DNA of 64,000 nt from assembly GCA_014529385.2 (NCBI GenBank), contig CM043971.1:87806840-87870839 (forward strand), in the 5' to 3' direction. Shown one piece after another: positions 53,020 through 63,066 of the stretch. Position 1 is the first letter of the stretch; each line of letters starts with the position of its first letter. The notes beneath the pieces are model-generated. The model saw only the letters and a program-made list of their open reading frames with translations, was not told where the DNA came from and ran no database searches. This stretch comes from Adiantum capillus-veneris. Its lineage: Eukaryota > Streptophyta > Polypodiopsida > Polypodiales > Pteridaceae. The position numbers and the translations under genes are program-made.

Positions 53020-54008
53020 TCGGGCATCCCGCGACTACATCCGGAGTCACCCAAAGCTTGGCTTGGATGGTAGTACAGTTGCTCTTCTACACTCCTGATC
53101 ATTTGGATTGCTACCTTCAGCGTTGCTTACACTCACCCTCGGTAACCTTACAGTAGACTTATCACACCGAGTTGCGGTTTGGTGGCGTTGTTGGCACGGA
53201 TTCTGTTTTGGTTGGCACCGAAGGATTGGGGGCAGAAGATACAGGCAAGACGGTGCAGATAGATTGGTCTGGCCTTTCCTCTTCTCAGAGGATCTTCACA
53301 GTGCAGACTTCTCAATCTGCCTTCCCTATTTCTACAGGATGATTACGATACAGACAGCTTGGTCTGACCACACCCCTTCTCAAAGGCCCTTCACAACGCA
53401 GACTGTTGAGTCTGGCTTTCCCCTCATCTTGGATTATCCTACCTACTGACAGGACACCATCCAGTGGTGGTCCGTGCGGTCTATCGGTGACTGCTGCAGC
53501 TTACGGTAGCTTCTACAGTGCAGACTATTAGTCTGGCTTTCCTTGATTTGGAGAAAGTTTATGGCGCAGATTACTACATATGGCCTTCCTGGAGTTTTAC
53601 ACAGCTTAGCCACCTGGCCACCTTGGGTTATAGGTTCATGCATTGACAAGCTTCCGGTCATTCTCATGATGGTTCCTGGGCTTCCCCATTTTCTCCAAAC
53701 AGTTCGACTACAGACACCACAGAGTCTATTGGGCTATTGGCACTTCTTTCAGGACAAGGAGTTGTTTTCACACTCACTTTGGGACCTTCATGCAGTATCT
53801 TCACCCTATATCGACGGAGTACAGCAGTTTGCTACACTGCTTGTGACAGCACTTTACCATGGAGATCTCTTGACGGTTGGGACACCCCAGACTGCTGCTA
53901 CACTCATGGAGTATTGTTCTTCAGTGGACATCGCAGCAAACATCTTTATCATTTGCCTCACATCTTCGGCTTCATGCAATTTCTTCAGCATCAAGTGATG
54001 AGAGGGGG
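53020..54008 (+). pseudogene. D1 internal region, second part
   Basis: The frame continues the family D protein (LLFYTPDHLDCYLQ equivalent) for about 45 residues, then runs into non-coding DNA. 53170-53445 matches 63110-63395 of D2. 53450-53760 has no equivalent in D2; part of it duplicates 47015-47075. The end is a polypurine tract at 54001-54008. Confidence 0.5.
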
Positions 54009-54154
54009 TGTTAGACTTGCACCACTCTGCTTCTTCACAGGTCTAGGGCATACTTGTACGGCTAGTATGTCTCTGGGCTGGCCACCCATAGTCTAGGTTG
54101 TACCTCGTCCGGCCGCTCGAGTTTGGGGTCGGCCGCCCACTTTTGTCCGGGTGC
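54009..54154 (+). repeat. Second family D LTR, first part (continues at 60395)
   Basis: TGTTAGACTTGCACCACTCTGC, as in 45722 onward. Interrupted at 54154 by a minus-strand family A LTR. It resumes at 60395 with CCTCATATATTTCCATATATG and ends at about 60767 (CGCACTCTCACA). Relative to D1 it lacks about 110 bp including the TATA box. Confidence 0.8.
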
Positions 54155-54406
54155 TATAAGGTGCAACGGAATGAATGTTTGCGCTTTGCTCAAGATGAGT
54201 GGTCCGAACTGTGCTCAAGGTTCCTTTTGTTCTTATGGAAGGAAGAGCCTTTCGTTCTTAATGAGAGAATGCTATGATCACAAACAAAGTGAAGGGACAC
54301 TGTGAGTGCAAGTGTATGAGACTGAGAGATAGAGAGAAAAGAGAGATACGACACCAGAGACGTTGTAAAACCCTCCTCCGAAGGCCCCACTCTCGTCGGC
54401 GAGAGT

Positions 54407-54673
54407 TGTGGGGGAGCAGGAGAGAGAGCCCACTTGTTGTTCTATGCAATGAGAGTGAAGGAGAAGGGGAGAGTGGCGCAGAAGAAGCTTGCGCAGGGAA
54501 AACGTGAGAGAGAGAGAGAGCTCGTTGAATTTGGGAGAAGTCACGCTATTATTCTTTTGGGCTTCACATTTGAGTATATGAGTAAGTGACTAGGGGGCCA
54601 TTCACACTTGGGCCCCCTCACTTATAAGTCTTTTTAACTTATAACAAGGCACTTAGGCCTTTATTCCCTAACA
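54407..54673 (-). repeat. Copia 1 LTR (3' in minus orientation)
   Basis: TGTGGGGGAGCAGG to TTCCCTAACA on plus, 267 bp. Confidence 0.93.
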
Positions 54674-54685
54674 ACCTCCCACCTA
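54674..54685 (-). other. Copia 1 polypurine tract
   Basis: On minus TTTAGGTGGGAGGT directly before the 3' LTR. Confidence 0.75.
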
Positions 54686-54752
54686 AAGGCAATGTACCTT
54701 GGGAGATCAAAGAATCAGCTAACTATGATACAACAGCTAATCATGCACTTAC

Positions 54753-56606
54753 TCATCCAACACCCATCATCTGACGGCAATATGCAAACCGCTCTGCTGG
54801 AAGACTCTTGGTCAAAAGATCTGCAGGATTGTCATCTGTGTGCACCTTGACAAGTGTAATACTCTTGTCATCAAGCACACTCCTGATAAAATGATACTTC
54901 ACCTCTATGTGCTTTGTCTTGGCATGAAAAACAGGATTCCTTGCAAGCATAATAGCACTCTGACTATCACAGTGTAGCACAGGAACCGGTGACTTAATGC
55001 CAAGCTCTTCTGCCAAACGCATGAGCCACAAAGCTTCTTTGCATGCCTCAGTGGCAGCCACATACTCAGCCTCAGTGGTAGACAAAGCAACACATTTTTG
55101 CAGTCTAGAAATCCAAGAAATTGCACCTCCTGTGAATGTAAACACATATCCAGAGGTAGACTTCCTGCAATCTGGATGTCCAGCAAAATCTGCATCTGTA
55201 AAGCCATGCACAGATGTCTCACTCTTCCCAAAACAAATGCACAAGTCTTTAGTGCCTTTCAAGTATCTCAAGATACACTTCACTGCTTCCCAATGCTTTT
55301 TGCCAGGATTGCTCATGTACCTGCTTACCACTCCCACCGCAAATGCAATGTTCGGACGTGTAGCAACCATAGCATACATCAAACTGCCAACGGCTGATGC
55401 ATAAGGAATCTTGGCCATTTCAGCCCGCATATCATCTGTGTTTGGGCAGTCATGTGCAGACAGTTTTACATATGGAGGCAGCGGAGTACCAAGTGCCTTC
55501 CCCCCATCCATATGAAAACGATGTAGCACCTTATTAACATAATCTTGTTGAGATAGATACAGACGCCTGTTGAGTCTATCTCGAGAGATACGCATGCCCA
55601 AAATATGATTAGCATCACCAAGATCCTTCATGTCAAAGCGATTCTTTAAGCTTTGCTGTAGTGCATTCAACTCCGTGACATTTTTACCCGCAATAAGCAT
55701 GTCATCAACATACAAAATCAGCAATAGAAGAGATCCATCACTTGCCGTTTTGATATACAAACAGTGATCAGAATTACTTCTTTTGTATCCTTGAGACCTC
55801 ATGAATGTATCAAACTTGTGATACCATGCACGGGGAGACTGTTTCAAACCATACAAGCTCTTCAAGAGTCTACATACTTTCTTCTCTTGCCCCTTTGACA
55901 CAAAACCTTCTGGCTGCATCATATAGATCATCTCAAGCAAATCGCCATGCAAAAACGCTGTTTTGACATCCATTTGCTTTAACTCCATATCTTCAGAAGC
56001 AACCAGGCCTAAAACAAGACGTAATGTGGCAAGCTTTACAACAGGAGAAAAAATCTCATCAAAATCAACACCATGCTTTTGCTTGTACCCTTTAGCAACC
56101 AAACGTGCCTTGTACTTAGAAGAAGCATCAGATGTGACCTTGGTCTTGTAAACCCATTTACATGGCAGAGCCTTATGCCCTTTAGGCAAATCAACCAAGT
56201 CCCATGTATGGTTTTTCTCCAAAGACTGCATTTCCGAAACCATTGCTTTGAACCATTTCTTACTGTCTTCCCGTTGCATAGCCTCTTTATAGCAAGACGG
56301 CTCACCACAATCAGTAAGCATGACATAGTCCAAAGACGGTTCATATCTATCGGGGAGCCTTGTCACCCGAGTAGACCTACGCACCCAATGATCCATAACA
56401 AGTGGATTTTCAGCCTGTAAACCATCAAAAACAGCAGGCTGTTCAGCCGGTTGCATCGCAACAACGGGCGGTCTAGGAGCATCAACCTGTTCCCCTACCT
56501 GTGGTGCATCAATGGCAACTTGTTGGGGCTGATTTTCAACAGCTAATGGTTGATTTTCAGCACCATTTTCAGCATGTAAAGGCTGCTGAACATTGGGCCT
56601 TCTTGG
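54753..56606 (-). CDS. Copia 1 reverse transcriptase and RNase H
   Basis: In the same frame as the upstream polyprotein, separated from it only by the TAG at 56607-56609; the first ATG after it is at 56456. RT: CKWVYKTKVTSDASSKYKARL, QMDVKTAFLHGDLLEMIYM, SLYGLKQSPRAWYHKF, catalytic LILYVDDMLIAG and MKDLGDANHILGMRI. RNase H at the end: TDADFAGHPDCRKSTSGYVF, STTEAEYVAATEACKEALW, SQSAIMLARNPVFHAKTKHI. All expected catalytic residues are in place. It would copy element RNA into cDNA. Confidence 0.93.
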   Translation of the reverse strand, partial: PRRPNVQQPLHAENGAENQPLAVENQPQQVAIDAPQVGEQVDAPRPPVVAMQPAEQPAVFDGLQAENPLVMDHWVRRSTRVTRLPDRYEPSLDYVMLTDCGEPSCYKEAMQREDSKKWFKAMVSEMQSLEKNHTWDLVDLPKGHKALPCKWVYKTKVTSDASSKYKARLVAKGYKQKHGVDFDEIFSPVVKLATLRLVLGLVASEDMELKQMDVKTAFLHGDLLEMIYMMQPEGFVSKGQEKKVCRLLKSLYGLKQSPRAWYHKFDTFMRSQGYKRSNSDHCLYIKTASDGSLLLLILYVDDMLIAGKNVTELNALQQSLKNRFDMKDLGDANHILGMRISRDRLNRRLYLSQQDYVNKVLHRFHMDGGKALGTPLPPYVKLSAHDCPNTDDMRAEMAKIPYASAVGSLMYAMVATRPNIAFAVGVVSRYMSNPGKKHWEAVKCILRYLKGTKDLCICFGKSETSVHGFTDADFAGHPDCRKSTSGYVFTFTGGAISWISRLQKCVALSTTEAEYVAATEACKEALWLMRLAEELGIKSPVPVLHCDSQSAIMLARNPVFHAKTKHIEVKYHFIRSVLDDKSITLVKVHTDDNPADLLTKSLPAERFAYCRQMMGVG

Positions 56607-58568
56607 CTATCCATATGTAACATCTTCACGAAAAACAACCCGACGGACTTCCTCGACCTTTGTGGGCTGTTTGTGCATGCAATTCTCATTGAAGATGACA
56701 TCATTGCTGCGTATGATTTTCCGTAATGCGGGATCCCATAATCTATACCCCATTTCACCATCCTCACCATATCCTAGGAAAATGCATTTACGAGACTTTG
56801 GTTCTAGTTTGGTGCGCAGTTCACTCCGGATGTGAACATAGGCCTCACAACCAAACACTCTTAAATGTGCATATGAGGGTGGCTTGCCAGACCACACCTC
56901 CTCAGGCACCTTTCCACCCAAAGCCTTGCTAGGTGAGCGATTAATCAAGTGAATAGCTGTTTGCACAGCTTCTGCCCAAAAACCATGAGGTAATGCAGCA
57001 TGTGACAGCATACTCCGAACTTTCTCTTGGATAGTCCGGTTCAACCTCTCTGCAACTCCATTCTGAGAGGGATTAAAAGGAGCCGTGAGCTCTCTTTTAA
57101 TACCTTTAGTAGCACAAAAGTCAATAAATGCTTTTGATACATACTCCCCCCCATTGTCTAAGCGCAAAGACCTAAGCGTCTTGTCAGTTTGATTCTCAAC
57201 AAACGCAAGAAACTTCTTGAAAGTATGTCCCAACCGGCCATGCCACAAAGAAACACTTGGCTGCTCGGTTACGGCGACAACATGTTCACGCACACTAGAT
57301 ACATGCAAAGGATACAAAGTGTCCGATTTACAACCCTTGGCTACAATCCGGGCCCCTTTACAAATTTTCCACTTGCTATCACCAAAAGTGGTGTGATAGC
57401 CTGCATCATCTAGCTGCCCCGTACTAATCAAACTCTTCTTGAGTTGTGGCACATGGCGCACTTTGTGCAAAACAAAAGTCATACCATCAGCAAAGGAAAA
57501 CTGGACACTGCCAATACCTGCAATGTCACATGCATAATTATCTCCCAAAAAAACAGTGCCCTGCACCTCACCTGAGTACTGTGTAAACCAATCCCTATGA
57601 GGTGTTACATGAAAGGAGGCACCTGAATCAAGAATCCAAGTATGCATGTTCACATCAAAACCCATAGCAAGGGTATGTGCATCCACAGAAGAGGCATTGA
57701 GTACATCAGTGCTGCTGTCACTGTCACAACTACTAGCAACATTGATTTCCTCAATCAACACAGTGCTCTTCTTGGCATTTCCCTTGTCCTTTGCATCAGT
57801 TTCAGCACCCTTGTTCTTCTCTTTCTTCCACTCATAGCATTCCCGTTTATAATGCCCTTTCTTTCCACAATGATGACACACAACATCTTTCCTACGAGAT
57901 TTGCTGCGTGCCCTGTCCTTACTGTCAGATTTCTCCCTCTGTTGAGACCTGCCTCTCAAGTGCAATGCATTAGAAGACCCACCTGTGGTGTTCTTCCTGT
58001 TCATCTCTTCCATCAAGAGAGAACTCTCTACATCTGCATACTTAAGTGACGCACTTGAGTTACTAAGAGCTGTCCGGAATACATCCCAACTCTCGGACAA
58101 TGTGCATAGCAGAAAAGTAGCTTTGAACTCCTCATCAATCGTGAATTTCAGCTCTGTCAGTTGGCTAAAAATAGAATTGAATTCATTGAGGTGCACTGAC
58201 ATGTGCGTGCCCTCCTTCATGCGGAGATCCATAAGCTTCTTAAGCCAACACACTTTACTGGTAGCACTCTGCTGTGCATACAACTCGTCTAAACGCTTCC
58301 ACATGCCCCATGCTGTCTGCTCATTCTCTACATTGAAGAGTAAATTGTCAGACACCGAAAGCATGATCGTGGAGCGAGCCAACTCGTCCACTTCTTCCCA
58401 TTCTTCAATCTCCATATCAACCGGTTTCACACCCTGTAACTTAATAGGTTTCGCATGTTTCTTCTGCAACATCACATTATAACATTGCTTCTTCCATATA
58501 GCAAAGTTATGGGCACCTTCAAGCTTGCGAATGTGCAACAAATTGCCACTTTCACTGCTAGAAGCCAT
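56607..58568 (-). CDS. Copia 1 Gag, protease and (deleted) integrase
   Basis: The start was chosen at the ATG of MASSSESGNLLHIRKLEG (58568), matching copia 2; an in-frame ATG lies 15 bp upstream. Gag domain, zinc knuckle CHHCGKKGHYKREC, and protease WILDSGASFHVTPHRDWF follow. Then LWHGRLGHT joins directly to FKKFLAFVENQTDKTLR. Next to copia 2, about 90-100 residues are missing, including the CxxC of the zinc-binding part and the first catalytic Asp. The second Asp (RLDNGGEY) and Glu (NGVAERLNRT) remain. Ends at TAG after VTYG. Confidence 0.92.
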   Translation of the reverse strand: MASSSESGNLLHIRKLEGAHNFAIWKKQCYNVMLQKKHAKPIKLQGVKPVDMEIEEWEEVDELARSTIMLSVSDNLLFNVENEQTAWGMWKRLDELYAQQSATSKVCWLKKLMDLRMKEGTHMSVHLNEFNSIFSQLTELKFTIDEEFKATFLLCTLSESWDVFRTALSNSSASLKYADVESSLLMEEMNRKNTTGGSSNALHLRGRSQQREKSDSKDRARSKSRRKDVVCHHCGKKGHYKRECYEWKKEKNKGAETDAKDKGNAKKSTVLIEEINVASSCDSDSSTDVLNASSVDAHTLAMGFDVNMHTWILDSGASFHVTPHRDWFTQYSGEVQGTVFLGDNYACDIAGIGSVQFSFADGMTFVLHKVRHVPQLKKSLISTGQLDDAGYHTTFGDSKWKICKGARIVAKGCKSDTLYPLHVSSVREHVVAVTEQPSVSLWHGRLGHTFKKFLAFVENQTDKTLRSLRLDNGGEYVSKAFIDFCATKGIKRELTAPFNPSQNGVAERLNRTIQEKVRSMLSHAALPHGFWAEAVQTAIHLINRSPSKALGGKVPEEVWSGKPPSYAHLRVFGCEAYVHIRSELRTKLEPKSRKCIFLGYGEDGEMGYRLWDPALRKIIRSNDVIFNENCMHKQPTKVEEVRRVVFREDVTYG

Positions 58569-59109
58569 TCTGAGTGATTGCAAACACTGAAACCCTGTTT
58601 TGCCGACCTAAACACGCCCAAATGTGCGCAATCGGGTAAAAAACAGCTTGCTGTTACAGAAAAACAGCGAGCAAATTTCACGCGAAATCACCCCAAAACG
58701 GCGTACATTCACTGCCAAACCCTTACCAAAGGTTTCCACAAGGTGTATACATCATTTGCTTGCTGAAATTCCCTGTTTTAGGGCAAAAATCAGACCTGTA
58801 AACACCTGTTTTGCTGAATTTTCAGAACCTCGTTGGTGGAAACACCTGTAAGATTGACCTGTGAGACTTGCCCTAATGAAATTGCATCAAATTGACCCCG
58901 AAATTGGTCAATTTCAGCAGAAATAGGCTGCTGTTCGCCAGTTTTTGAAACCCTAATTTTGGGGAAACTGTCACCGGAGGTCGATTCTACACGGTGAGAG
59001 GATCCCTTCGCGACAGAGTTGATCGAAAACGGTTGAATATCCTTCCCGCAGCGAGCAAAAACAGAATTCTGATCTGTGTTGCGAAGATGGCTCTCTTGGA
59101 AACCCTAAA

Positions 59110-59121
59110 GCTCTGATACCA
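59110..59121 (-). other. Copia 1 primer binding site (tRNA-iMet)
   Basis: On minus TGGTATCAGAGC, two bases after the 5' LTR end. Confidence 0.88.
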
Positions 59122-59123
59122 TG

Positions 59124-59400
59124 TGTGGGGGAGCAGGAGAGAGAGCCCACTTGCTGTTCTATGCAATGAGAGTGAAGGAGAAGGGGAGAGTGGCGCAGAA
59201 GAAGCTTGCGCAGGGAAAACGTGAGAGAGAGAGAGAGCTCGTTGAATTTGGGAGAAGTCACGCTATTATTCTTTTGGGCTTCACATTTGAGTATATGAGT
59301 AAGTGACTAGGGGGCCATTCACACTTGGGCCCCCTCACTTATAAGTCTTTTTAACTTATAAGTTATAAGTACAAGGCACTTAGGCCTTTATTCCCTAACA
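59124..59400 (-). repeat. Copia 1 LTR (5' in minus orientation)
   Basis: 277 bp. Contains the duplicated block AGTTATAAGT near 59360 that is single in the other LTR. Confidence 0.93.
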
Positions 59401-60480
59401 AGAGTGGTCTACTTATGATTGCACAAACTGGTATAAACTAAATACATGTGACTGATGCAAGTCTAGGCTATGTCGACGATGAGGACGATGATGACGAAGT
59501 CGACCTAAGGGCTGAAATCTGCAACCTTTCTACTGCTGTCCAAAAACGCTAAGGGCTGAAATCTGCAACTGATCCAAAAACGCTGATTTGGGGGCTCTTT
59601 TCTGTGGGTCTTTGACGCTGAAAATCTGCAGGTTTAGGGCTGAAAACTGAGGCTTCTTAAGGCTGAAAACTGAGGTTCTTACCGGGCTGAATCTGCTACC
59701 TTTTAGGGCTAATCTTGCAAGTACTTCACTGATGAAAAACGTTGCATGTTGAATCTGCAAAGGGCTGAAATTGGGACCAAAAACGCTAGAGGCTGAAGTT
59801 GGACCAAAAACGCTAGAGAAGGTCCTTTGCTGCTGAGGATGCTGATGCAAAAACGCTATCTACTAGGTCTTCTAGCGATGGTGTCTAGATGCAAAAACAC
59901 CAGGCTTATGCTCTGCAAAAACGCTAGGCTTGAGAGGATCTTGCGGGGGGATCTTGCTTCTTGCTTGGAGGAAGGTCCACCAAGGGATCTTGTTGAGAAG
60001 TTGACAGCTGAGCTTGGCTCCTGTTGCCTCTTCTGCCAAATAGTGCTAACTCTAGTTTGCTTATATACAAACTTAGCAAAATTGCCCTACCTACTTTCCA
60101 ACAAAAGTCACTTAAAAATAATAAGTGAAAATTGTCAAAAATAGGTAAAATAGGCTAAATGCACTGGAAAATTCCCCTGAAGGATTCTGATGGATTCTGA
60201 TGGGAATGCTTATGATCATGTTGTGTGCAACCAGAGGATATGCATCTACACTAAGTGACTGGGCATGCACGGTCTACGAATAGACTCATAAAAAGTGCCA
60301 GATCACTTCTAAATCTAAACTGACTGGACTGACTGAACCCTGATCGTGCTGTAGCTTGTCCATGGACACATAGGGTTGGATGTGTCACGTGACAGGTGCC
60401 CTCATATATTTCCATATATGATTTTTCTGTTGGGTCGTGGGGGATTTTTCCAGGCATGGGGGGCTGATCGCCCCCTCTTC

Positions 60481-60634
60481 CATAGTTACCCGGAACGGGG
60501 AACGGCAACATGCATGAAAAGGCATTCCCTGTTTCGGATACTCACGTTTGAAACACAGAATGGGGATTCGAAACGGGAAATTGGGTTGGGAACGAGGAAC
60601 GGAGACCTGAAAATGGCCATTCCCTGTTACTATG
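60481..60634. mobile_element. MITE-3, hAT-like, 154 bp
   Basis: Ends CATAGTTACCCGGAACGGGG and, reversed, CATAGTAACAGGGAATGG. Perfect 8-bp duplication CCCTCTTC at 60473-60480 and 60635-60642. The matching family D LTR at 46062-46080 has the site empty (CCCTCTCTTCACC). Very similar to MITE-2 in reverse orientation. Confidence 0.92.
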
Positions 60635-60657
60635 CCCTCTTCACCGTACCTTGCGTT

Positions 60658-60659
<2 letters not shown>

Positions 60660-60741
<82 letters not shown>
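60660..60741. repeat. (CT)n microsatellite
   Basis: 41 CT dinucleotides after ACCTTGCGTTTGT, the same position as in D1. Confidence 0.95.
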
Positions 60742-60743
<2 letters not shown>

Positions 60744-61030
60744 CCGCACACGCGCACTCTCACACAAAGGACCCCCCTTCACCTGCGTTTTTTTTTTCTT
60801 CTTACACTGGCGTTTTTGCTTCCAGCTACCAGCGCTATCTTTTTGGGACTTTTCGTCGCCAGAAAACCCCTCTGTTCCATTTGCGATTTCAACCAAATCT
60901 GCGTTTTTGGGATCTGCTGCGTTTTCAGCATGGAGGGGCAGCGCTAGAGTCTTTAACCCTCGATCTTGCTTTTCGACACACCAGCTTGACATCTGGTGCC
61001 TTGCAGACCCGTATCCTCTCCATTTCCGTC

Positions 61031-61198
61031 TATAAGGTGCAACAGAAGTGAATGTCGAACTTTGCTCAAGATGAGTGCTCCAAACTGTGCTCAAGGGTTC
61101 CTTTTACTTAAAAAGGGAGAGCCTTCCGTTCCTTTAGTAAGAGAGTGCAATGATCACAAAAACAAAGTGAATGACACTGTGAATGAAGGTGCTAAGAC

Positions 61199-61237
<39 letters not shown>

Positions 61238-62228
61238 AGAATACGACACCAGAAGGTTCTCAAACCCTCCTCCAAGGGCCCCCCTCTCTGTGGCAAGAGA
61301 GATCTATGCTATTGATTACACAAAATCTGGTACAATGGTCTAGATGCAATGGACTTGCCGACAATGTCGACGACAATGATGACGACGACGAGGACGGGCT
61401 GAAATCTGAAAACGCTAGGGACTGAAATCTACAAATCTGCTAGCTATTGAATTCTGACACTGTCGGCGAGGGCGACGATGCGCTGAAAACGCAGATGCTG
61501 AAATTTGCGGACAGCGGGCTGAATCTGAAAACGCTGGCTGATCTGACAGTGCGGCGAGGATCTGCTGTGGGTAGGTGAGATTTGCGAGAGTAGGGGCTGA
61601 TCTTGCGGTGTCTAAGAGCTGAAAACTGAAAACGCTGATGCTAGGGCTGTTCTGACGCCGGAAATCTGCAAAACGATGATGCTGATCCGCAACAAAAAAA
61701 ACGCCAAGGAATCTGTAGCAAAAACGATGGTCCTGATCTGCTGTAGATAACGCTATGCTGATCTGCAATCTGTTGGCGCTATCTGCTGGGATCTGAAAAT
61801 GCTCGCTGATCTGGGATGTCCAAAAACGCCAGGCTGTCTTGTGGCGGAAAACACTAAGTCTCCTGCCGCTCTTGCCGAGAAGGTGCACTGCAAGTTGCTC
61901 GTACTCTGCTACCTCTTCTGCCAAATAGTGTTAGCGCTAGGTTTCTTTTATAGATGCTTAGCAAAATTGCCCTACCCAGTTTTCCAACAAAAGTCACTTA
62001 TAAATAATAACTGAAAAATGGATAAAATAGGGAAAACGGGTTCTGTGCCTTGTAAAATGCTCATGATGGGTACTGACAACCAAAGGATATGCAACTACTC
62101 TAAGTGCCTGGACATGCACGGCTTGCGCACAGGCTCACAAAGGTGCCAGAACACTTCCTAAGCTGACCTGAACCCTAGACTTGAAGTAGCATGTCCACAT
62201 GCACATAGGGTTAGATGTGCACGTGATA
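61031..62228 (-). mobile_element. Solo LTR, family A2, minus strand
   Basis: 1198 bp, on minus from TATCACGTGCACATC (62228) to CACCTTATA (61031). Flanks CCGTC (61026-61030) and TCGTC (62229-62233) are a 5-bp duplication with one mismatch. Inserted in the D2 leader. Confidence 0.88.
61200..61230. repeat. (GA)n microsatellite
   Basis: About 15 GA dinucleotides in the leader of the minus-strand family A LTR, where other copies have a short pyrimidine tract on the coding strand. Confidence 0.9.
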
Positions 62229-62539
62229 TCGTCGGATGTCGGCCATTAACCCCTGCTGTTTTCTCTGTTTTCAACCCACCAGGGGTTGTGACTTTGATTC
62301 ACCACCCTCCCCAGACCCCCTGTACCGCTCTGGACCATGCCGGAGGCGTACGAGCACGATGAAAATCGTTGGACAGTAGCGTTTTCATCACCTCGCAATT
62401 GTGTTTTTGGGTAAACAACAGCCTCTTGGCTTGTGTTTTTCATAGAGGATGAAGTTACCTCCTGCCAAGACACCACCTGATGGTGGTCCATCTCTCAGTA
62501 ACTAATACTGCAGTACACGGTATTTTCGACATCGTTTTG

Positions 62540-63066
62540 ATCATCTACAGGCGTACGATCCTTGGGAGATCCATTCATTCCAACCATCATTCGGCGGTTG
62601 CGCACTCCAGAGGGGGGTGGTGACTTGTGGTTTGCTATGGACACACCTATGAACTCACCAGAGGAGTTCACACGAGATATGGCCATGCTCAGCAGCTCAT
62701 GGCATATGGGATTCCAACATTCCCAGAGAAGACACCGCCATCTTGGGTAAACACGTCAGATCACTTGCTTATACGGGAGCATCTACATGGACTTAGGGAG
62801 AGGATCTTGGATCGCTTCTTGGACAGGTTCATTGCTTGGATCTACAGATTGGAGTGGGACTTCAGTTCTTTAGACTCTTTTGGAGAGTTTACCCGCGAGA
62901 TGTGGGAGATCAAGCATCATCACGCGACTACATTCGATGTCACCCAAAGCTTGGCTTGGATGGTAGTGCAGTTGCTCTTCTACACTCCTGATCATTTGGA
63001 TTGCTACCTTCAAAGTTGCTTACACTCACCCTCGGTAACCTTACAGCAGACTTATCCCCCGACCTA
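62540..63066 (+). pseudogene. Family D conserved frame in D2, function unknown
   Basis: Two overlapping frames carry one protein. 62562-62699: GDPFIPTIIRRLRTPEGGGD and EEFTRDMAML. After an 8-bp insertion (AGCAGCTC), 62702-63067: YGIPTFPEKTPPSWVN, ERILDRFLDRFIAWIYRL and LLFYTPDHLDCYLQSCLH. About 165 residues in all. It is more complete than in D1. The differences between D1 and D2 are mostly conservative. No catalytic motif or known domain is visible. Confidence 0.5.

Larger units (their letters stand above)
45722..54154 (+). mobile_element. Family D unit D1, with copia element inside
   Basis: LTR (45722-46181), primer site TGGTATCAGAGC (46182-46193), internal region (46194-47477 and 53020-54000), polypurine tract AGAGGGGG (54001-54008), and second LTR from 54009. 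The second LTR is interrupted at 54154 and resumes at 60395. It carries no RT, integrase or protease, only one conserved reading frame of unknown kind. The internal region holds a partial duplication (53450-53520 resembles 47015-47075). Confidence 0.75.
54407..59400 (-). mobile_element. Copia element 1, minus strand, young
   Basis: Perfect AGAGT duplication at 54402-54406 and 59401-59405. LTRs of 267 and 277 bp differ by a 10-bp indel and, by eye, about one substitution. Primer site, gag-protease-integrase frame, RT-RNase H frame and polypurine tract are all present. Two defects: an in-frame deletion in integrase and one in-frame TAG. Confidence 0.95.
54155..60394 (-). mobile_element. Solo LTR, family A, minus strand, split by copia 1
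   Basis: Parts 54155-54406 and 59406-60394, together about 1.24 kb. Perfect GGTGC duplication at 54150-54154 and 60395-60399 places it in the family D LTR. On minus it runs from TGTCACGTGACACATCC (60394) to CACCTTATA (54155). The terminal CA has become TA. Confidence 0.9.
60395..60767 (+). repeat. Second family D LTR, last part
   Basis: CCTCATATATTTCC to CGCACTCTCACA. Includes MITE-3 and a CT tract. Followed not by a flank but by a family D leader (60768 onward), so this LTR is shared by two family D units. The primer site expected at its end is missing. Confidence 0.7.

Noticed and set aside
60376-61094. Long frames around the CT tract in the second D LTR
   Set aside because: Leu-Ser or Arg-Glu repeats from the CT tract, across LTR and leader DNA.
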